Origin: Pseudomonadota bacterium
GTDB lineage: Bacteria; Pseudomonadota; Alphaproteobacteria; Acetobacterales; Acetobacteraceae
Direction of reading: 5' to 3'
Assembly: GCA_021818505.1 (NCBI GenBank)
Contig: JAKADX010000005.1
Span: 1-64,000 of the forward strand
DNA length: 64,000 nt
The notes under the pieces are model-generated. The model made no database searches, was not told the DNA's origin, and saw only the letters and a program-made list of their open reading frames with translations. Both the position numbers and the translations under genes were made by a program. Below, piece by piece: positions 59,132 to 64,000 of this stretch (position 1 is its first letter; the number at the start of each line of letters is the position of its first letter).

Positions 59132-60688
59132 ATGCGGCTGATCGCCATGACGGCGCTGGCGCTGGGGGCCTGCGTGCTCGGCCGGCCGGCTGCTGCCGCG
59201 ACGGAATGCGGCGCGCTGGCGCAGATGAAGATCGAGCAGGTGAACCTGCTCTCCTCCGCCGAGGTGCCGGCCAAGGGCGACCTGCCGGCCTATTGCCGCG
59301 TGCTCGGCTATGTCCGCCCGGCGATCAACTTCGAGGTGCGGCTGCCGCTCGCCGATTGGAACGGCAAGTTCTACGAGGCCGGGTGCGGCGGCTTCTGCGG
59401 CATGCTGGATACCGAGCGGCCGGGCATGTTCAATTCGATCACCTATGCCGAGCGCCGCAACTATGCAGTGGCGACCATGGATTCCGGTCACTGGGGGGCG
59501 TCCTCGGTGGACGGGCGCTGGGCGCTCGACAATCCGGTGGCGAAGGCCGACTGGGCCTGGCGCGCGGTGACCGAGACGGCGCGCGTCGGCAAGGCGCTGG
59601 TGGCCGCGTTCTATGCCCGCGCGCCGCAGCACGCCTATTTCAACGGCTGCTCGACCGGCGGGCGGATGGCCGGCGTCGAGGCAACGCGGTTTCCGGACGA
59701 CTTCGACGGCATCATCATGGGCGCGCCGGCGCTGGATGAGGCGGGGGCGGCCGGCACGTTCTTCGCCTGGCTGACGCAGGCCAACACCGGCCCCGACGGC
59801 AAGCAGATTCTCACCTCGGCACGCCTGCCGCTGATCCAGAACGCGGTGCGCGCCGCCTGCGCCGGGGCGGACGGGCTGGTGGATGATCCGCGCAAGTGCG
59901 GCTTCAAGCCGGAAACCCTGCAATGCAAGGGTGAGAGCGGCCCCGACTGCCTGAGCGCGGCCGAAGTGGACGTGCTGCAGAAATGGTATTCCGGCCCGCA
60001 TGATGCGATGGGCCGTCAGCTCTATCCAGGCGGCCTGCCGCTCGGCAGCGAGGCGAACTGGGGCCTGTGGATGACCGGTCTCGGCGGGCGCCCGCCGGTG
60101 ATGCCGTTCTTTGCCCGCGAATACCTGCGCTACATGGGGTTCGAGACGGATGCCGGCCCGACCTACAAGGTGGCGGACTTCGACATGGACCGCGACCCGG
60201 CGCGGCTGGTGCCGATGTCGGCGCTGTACAACGCCGCCACCTGGGTGCCCGGCGCGCCGGGCCATGTCGCCGGCCCGGATCTGGGCAAGTTCATCGCGCA
60301 CGGCGGCAAGATGGTCATCTGGCACGGCTGGGGCGATCCGCTGGTGACGCCGTTCCTCACCGTTGACTGGTACCAGGCGATGGCCCGGGCCGCCGGCGGT
60401 ATGGACAAGGTCCGCGCAGCGGCCCGGCTGTTCATGGTGCCGGGCATGGACCATTGCGGCATCAACCCGAACAACGAGAGCATCACCGACACCGGCCTCG
60501 ACCCGCTGAGCGCGCTGGAGGCGTGGGTGGAGCATGGCACCGCGCCGGAGACGCTGACCGCGACCAAGCGTGACAAGACCGGGCAGACGGTCTGGCAGCG
60601 GCCGATCTGCGCCTATCCGCAGGCGGCGAAGCTCGCGCCGGGCGCTGATCCGACGCTGGCGGCGAGTTGGAGTTGCGCGGCGGATTAG
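59132..60688 (+). CDS. Tannase/feruloyl esterase family exported hydrolase
   Basis: A 518-aa precursor with a Sec signal (ALALGACVLGRPAAAA). The tannase family signature is present: Cys173-Ser174 in GCSTGG, Asp402 in HGWGDPLVTP and His441-Cys442 in MDHCGI. Together these give the CS-D-HC arrangement with a disulfide joining the triad. Members cleave esters of phenolic acids such as gallate or ferulate. A GGGGAGGAA ribosome site precedes the ATG. Its stop overlaps the convergent dehydrogenase gene by four bases. Confidence 0.94.
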   Translation: MRLIAMTALALGACVLGRPAAAATECGALAQMKIEQVNLLSSAEVPAKGDLPAYCRVLGYVRPAINFEVRLPLADWNGKFYEAGCGGFCGMLDTERPGMFNSITYAERRNYAVATMDSGHWGASSVDGRWALDNPVAKADWAWRAVTETARVGKALVAAFYARAPQHAYFNGCSTGGRMAGVEATRFPDDFDGIIMGAPALDEAGAAGTFFAWLTQANTGPDGKQILTSARLPLIQNAVRAACAGADGLVDDPRKCGFKPETLQCKGESGPDCLSAAEVDVLQKWYSGPHDAMGRQLYPGGLPLGSEANWGLWMTGLGGRPPVMPFFAREYLRYMGFETDAGPTYKVADFDMDRDPARLVPMSALYNAATWVPGAPGHVAGPDLGKFIAHGGKMVIWHGWGDPLVTPFLTVDWYQAMARAAGGMDKVRAAARLFMVPGMDHCGINPNNESITDTGLDPLSALEAWVEHGTAPETLTATKRDKTGQTVWQRPICAYPQAAKLAPGADPTLAASWSCAAD

Positions 60689-63126
60689 CCGCGCGCTCGC
60701 GCGTTGTCAGAGTCGTAGGGACTGTCGCGCACGACGGTCGCGGGATAGAGCGCATCCAGCATCTTGATCGCGAGCGTCGTGCCCTCCGCCGCGAAGGCGG
60801 GGCGGACGAAGGCCATGGCGATCTGCTTGCCGAACACCACGGAGAATCCGCCGCCGGTGGCGCGCCCGACCACGCGCCCGTCGTGCCAGATCGACTCCAC
60901 GCCCCACGGATCGGCGTCCGCCGGCCCGTCGATCAGCAGCGTCACCAGCTTCCAGCGCAGCGCGCCCTCCGCCTGCTGCTTCTCCAGCGCGGCGCGGCCG
61001 ACGAAATCGGCCCGCTTGTCTAGGCGGATGAAGCGATCCAGCCCGCTCTCCCACGCCGTCACTTCCTTGGACAGTTCGCTGCCCCAGGCGCGGTAGCTCT
61101 TTTCCAGCCGCAGCCAGTTCATCGCGCGGATGCCGACCAGCCGCATGCCGTGCGGACGCCCGGCTTCCTCCAGCACATCGAAGATGTGGTTGTGGTACTC
61201 GATCGGATGATGGATTTCCCAGCCGAGTTCGCCGACATAGTTGACGCGCATCAGCCGCACCGGCGCCATGCCGACCGTCGCCTGCTGCCCGGTCAGCCAG
61301 GAAAAATTCGCGTTCGACAGATCGCGCCGATCGACCAGCGGCGCCAGCACATCGCGTGCCTTCGGTCCGGCGACGACGAACACGCCGATCTGGTTGGTGA
61401 CTTTCTGAAGTGACACCGAGCGATCCGTCGGCAGCGAGCGCCTCAGATAATCCCAGTCGTACGCCTCGGCGGCCCCCGCGCCGACCATGTAGAGGCTCTC
61501 GGGGCCATCGCGCATGATGGTGAATTCGCTGCGCACGCCGCCGCGCTCGGTGCAGGCGTGCGTAAGCTGGATGCGGCCGTCCTGATGCGGCAGGCGGTTG
61601 GCGATCAACCGCTCCGCCCAGTCGTTCACGCCTGGTCCGCTCGCCACGTATTTCGCGAAGGTGCCGGCTTCGATCAGGCCGACGGCATTGCGGATCGCCT
61701 CCGCTTCCTCGCGTACATAGGGCCACCAGTTGCCGCGCCGGAAGCTCCACTGTTCGCGAAAATCCCCGCCGGGACCAAAGAAGTTCGGGCGCTCCCAGCC
61801 GAAACGCTGACCGAACACCGCGCCGCGCGCGCGCAGCCGGTCGTAGCTCGGTGCGGTGCGCAGCGGGCGCGCCGCCGGGCGTTCCTCGTCCGGATAGTGC
61901 AGGACGAAGACATGCGCGTAGGCTTCTTCGTTCTTCGCGATCGTGTAGGGACGCGTCGCGTAGGCCCCGAAGCGGCGCGGGTCGAGCGCGAGCATGTCGA
62001 TCTCCGCCTCGCCCTCGGTGATGATCTGCGCCAGCATTCTGCCGGCGCCGCCGGCGGCGGTGATGCCGAAGGAAAATCCCTCCGCCATGTAGGCGTTGCG
62101 GTGGCTGGGGATCGGACCGATCAGCGGGTTGCCGTCGGGCGTGTAGCTGATCGGGCCGTTATAGACTGTCTTGACGCCGCCTTTCTCGAAGCATGGCATC
62201 CGGAAGAAGGCTTCCTCGATATGCCATTCCAGGCGTTCGAGATCGGGCGGCAGCAGTTCCGCCTTGAATCCCTCCGGCACGCCATAGGCGCCCCACGCCG
62301 GCGCGCCTTTCTCATACGGGCCGAGGATCAGCCCGCCACGCTCCTCGCGCATATACCAGCGCGCATCGGCATCACGCAGCACAGGGTGCTCGGGGTTGCC
62401 GGCCTTGCGCCATGCGACGATCTCGGGGATTTCGTCGGTGACGATGTACTGGTGCTCGACGGGGATGACGGGGATCGTCAGCCCGAACATCCGCGCCGTG
62501 CGCAGCGCGTGATTTCCGGTGGCCGTAACGACGACGTCGCAGGTGATGTCGCCCTTGTCCGTCGTGATCTTCCATTCGCCCGACGGCTGGCGCGCGATCG
62601 TCGTCACTTCGGTCTGCCGGTGGATCTGCGCGCCGTTCTTGCGCGCCGCGTCGGCGAGCAGCAGCGTAATGTCGGCGGGATTGATGTAGCCGTCGGTGGG
62701 ATGGAACAGCGCGCCCTGCAACCCCTCCGTGTTCACCAGCGGGAAGCGGCGCTTGATCTCGTCGGGCGTCCACCATTCATACGGCACGCCGATTGCGTCC
62801 GCGGTGGTGGCGTAGGTCTGGAACTCCTCCATCCGCTCGCGCGTGCGCGCCATGCGCAAGTTGCCGACCTGTCGGAATCCGACGTCGCGCTGCCACTGCT
62901 CCGCCAGCCGCGTGTAGAGGTCGATCGACGCGCGGTGCAGCTGTCCATTAGCATAGGACATGTTGAAAAGCGGCAGCAGCCCCGCCGCATGCCACGTCGA
63001 TCCGGCAGTCAGCTCGTCGCGTTCAAGCAAAACGGCATCGCGCCACCCGGCTTCGGTAAGATGGTACAGGATGGAACAGCCGACGACGCCTCCGCCGACC
63101 ACGACCACGCGCGCGTGCGATTGCAT
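60685..63126 (-). CDS. FAD-dependent dimethylglycine/sarcosine dehydrogenase family protein
   Basis: An 813-aa two-part enzyme. The N-terminal DAO-type oxidoreductase has GGGVVG (11-16) and His46 in GSTWHAAG, the His that carries covalent FAD in dimethylglycine and sarcosine dehydrogenases. The C-terminal half, from about residue 430, is a GcvT-like folate-binding module (GLIEAGTFAKY, QLTHACTERGGVRSEFT, YVGELGWEIHHP). It should demethylate an N-methyl amino acid and pass the one-carbon unit to tetrahydrofolate. ATG at 63126 follows GGAGGG by eight bases. The exact substrate is open. Confidence 0.94.
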   Translation of the reverse strand: MQSHARVVVVGGGVVGCSILYHLTEAGWRDAVLLERDELTAGSTWHAAGLLPLFNMSYANGQLHRASIDLYTRLAEQWQRDVGFRQVGNLRMARTRERMEEFQTYATTADAIGVPYEWWTPDEIKRRFPLVNTEGLQGALFHPTDGYINPADITLLLADAARKNGAQIHRQTEVTTIARQPSGEWKITTDKGDITCDVVVTATGNHALRTARMFGLTIPVIPVEHQYIVTDEIPEIVAWRKAGNPEHPVLRDADARWYMREERGGLILGPYEKGAPAWGAYGVPEGFKAELLPPDLERLEWHIEEAFFRMPCFEKGGVKTVYNGPISYTPDGNPLIGPIPSHRNAYMAEGFSFGITAAGGAGRMLAQIITEGEAEIDMLALDPRRFGAYATRPYTIAKNEEAYAHVFVLHYPDEERPAARPLRTAPSYDRLRARGAVFGQRFGWERPNFFGPGGDFREQWSFRRGNWWPYVREEAEAIRNAVGLIEAGTFAKYVASGPGVNDWAERLIANRLPHQDGRIQLTHACTERGGVRSEFTIMRDGPESLYMVGAGAAEAYDWDYLRRSLPTDRSVSLQKVTNQIGVFVVAGPKARDVLAPLVDRRDLSNANFSWLTGQQATVGMAPVRLMRVNYVGELGWEIHHPIEYHNHIFDVLEEAGRPHGMRLVGIRAMNWLRLEKSYRAWGSELSKEVTAWESGLDRFIRLDKRADFVGRAALEKQQAEGALRWKLVTLLIDGPADADPWGVESIWHDGRVVGRATGGGFSVVFGKQIAMAFVRPAFAAEGTTLAIKMLDALYPATVVRDSPYDSDNARARG

Positions 63127-63265
63127 CTGCGACGCCCTCCACATGAGCAGGACACGAGATTTAGCAGGGTGAAGCGGCGGCGCAACAGCGGGGCCGCGGC
63201 GATGGCGGCGGGCCAGGACGGTCTGTAGCATCGGCTGCGACACATCTGCGGGAAGGGCACACGTA
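63127..63265. promoter_or_regulatory. Divergent promoter region of the dehydrogenase and the membrane protein gene
   Basis: 139 bases separate the two divergent starts. The dehydrogenase ribosome site is at its left end and a GGAAGGG ribosome site (63251-63257) at its right end. No clear hexamer pair was found. Confidence 0.35.
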
Positions 63266-64000
63266 TTGCGCGCGGTCGCTGCGATCCTGGTTGCCGGCGT
63301 GCTGCTCGGTCACTGGCCGGAACTGATCCTGCATCTCTCGTCCGATCCGCTGCTCTGGGTGGCGCGGCTCAGTGGGACGCTGCCGCAGACCGTGCTGCCC
63401 GGCCTGCCCGGCTGGAACGACCCGAACGCCGGCATCACCACGCAGGCGCTCGGCGGGCTGGCGGCGGCGCAATGGCTGCGCGGTGAGGTGCCATGGTGGA
63501 ACCCGTATTCGGGCGTCGGCTTGCCGCTCGCCGCCGAGATGCAGAATTCGGCGCTGTTCCTGCCCTTCGTGCTGCTGCTGGCGCTGAAGAACGGTGTGGT
63601 GGCGCTGAAACTCGCGATGCAGCTTGTCGCCGCGTTCGCGACCTTCGCGCTGCTGCGCCAATTGGGCTTGCGACGCGGCGCGGCGACGGTGGGCGCGCTG
63701 TGCTTCGCGCTCAACGGCACCTTTGCCTGGATGGCGCACGGGCCGATGCTGCCGGTCGCCTTCCTGCCCCTGATGCTGCTGGGGATCGAGTGGTCGGCCG
63801 CCGGGGGGCGCGGCGGCGAGGCCTGGCTCGCGCTCGGCGTTGCCTACACGCTGCTGGCCGGCTTCCCGGAGACGGCGTTCCTCGACGGGCTGTTCGCCGG
63901 AAGCTGGGCGGTGCTGCGGCTTGCGCAGGCGCGGCGGGGGGCGTGGCGGGCGCTGCTGTTCAGGTTGGTCTGGGGCGGCGGTATCGGGCTGCTGTTGGCG
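63266..64000 (+). CDS. Multi-spanning membrane protein, YfhO/GT-C-like, 3' end outside the window
   Basis: The frame is open from a TTG at 63266 to the last base (245 codons), with no stop. GGAAGGG lies eight bases before the TTG. The product has several hydrophobic segments and the loop VPWWNPYSGVGLPLAAEMQ, which resembles the first periplasmic loop of YfhO and related membrane glycosyltransferase-like proteins. It may act in glycan or lipid-linked sugar modification, but the C-terminal part is missing and function is unproven. Confidence 0.78.
   Translation, partial: MRAVAAILVAGVLLGHWPELILHLSSDPLLWVARLSGTLPQTVLPGLPGWNDPNAGITTQALGGLAAAQWLRGEVPWWNPYSGVGLPLAAEMQNSALFLPFVLLLALKNGVVALKLAMQLVAAFATFALLRQLGLRRGAATVGALCFALNGTFAWMAHGPMLPVAFLPLMLLGIEWSAAGGRGGEAWLALGVAYTLLAGFPETAFLDGLFAGSWAVLRLAQARRGAWRALLFRLVWGGGIGLLLA

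Overview
The window is about 68% GC and almost fully coding, on both strands, with long runs of genes whose stops and starts overlap by 1-4 bases. The canonical alphaproteobacterial order of the division and cell-wall (dcw) cluster continuing into lpxC-bamD-recN-ligA, an mDAP-type MurE, a Tat-exported clade I nitrous oxide reductase, a Hint_2-type protein and a DUF3300/DUF2950 pair point to an alphaproteobacterium, most likely Rhodospirillales and perhaps Acetobacteraceae. The family-level placement is inference.

Layout. (1) 1-2116 is a decayed accessory edge. It holds a metalloprotease/FG-GAP repeat gene broken by a one-base deletion and missing its 5' end, then non-coding sequence with a likely fragment of an rve-type transposase. 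(2) 2117-10899 is a complete nosRZDFYLX operon for reduction of N2O to N2, preceded by an FNR/Dnr-like box. No nir or nor gene is present here. (3) 10976-18205 encodes a peptide-type ABC importer split over two divergent units (binding protein and two permeases on the minus strand, two ATPases on the plus strand), ending against an amidase. (4) 18453-19560 holds an orphan 103-aa ORF and a response-regulator-like protein that lacks the phospho-acceptor aspartate. (5) 19706-44500 on the minus strand is, in transcription order, mraZ-rsmH-ftsL-ftsI-murE-murF-mraY-murD-ftsW-murG-murC-murB-ddl-ftsQ-ftsA-ftsZ, a strong terminator, then lpxC-bamD-recN-ligA. The mraZ leader carries a 10-bp-phased TGGG array that looks like MraZ operator boxes. 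(6) 44811-49563 holds RNase P RNA and dciA-dsbA-smc. (7) 50035-63126 is a mixed stretch: mutY, a Hint protein, a carboxylesterase, DUF2950 and DUF3300 proteins, a DUF815 ATPase, yajC, superoxide dismutase, a squalene/phytoene synthase-like protein, a tannase-family esterase and a dimethylglycine/sarcosine dehydrogenase. (8) From 63266 a multi-membrane protein gene runs off the right edge.

How it works together. The nos genes encode a self-contained respiratory module: NosR for electron delivery and activation, NosZ as catalyst, NosDFY and NosL for copper and sulfur supply, NosX for flavinylation. The dcw block makes lipid II and the divisome. The dciA-dsbA-smc and recN-ligA groups serve chromosome maintenance. 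I found no CRISPR array, no tRNA, no intact mobile element and no clear novel defence system. The most unusual signals are the mraZ operator array, the degenerate receiver regulator, the altered NosX metal motif and the broken repeat gene at the left edge.
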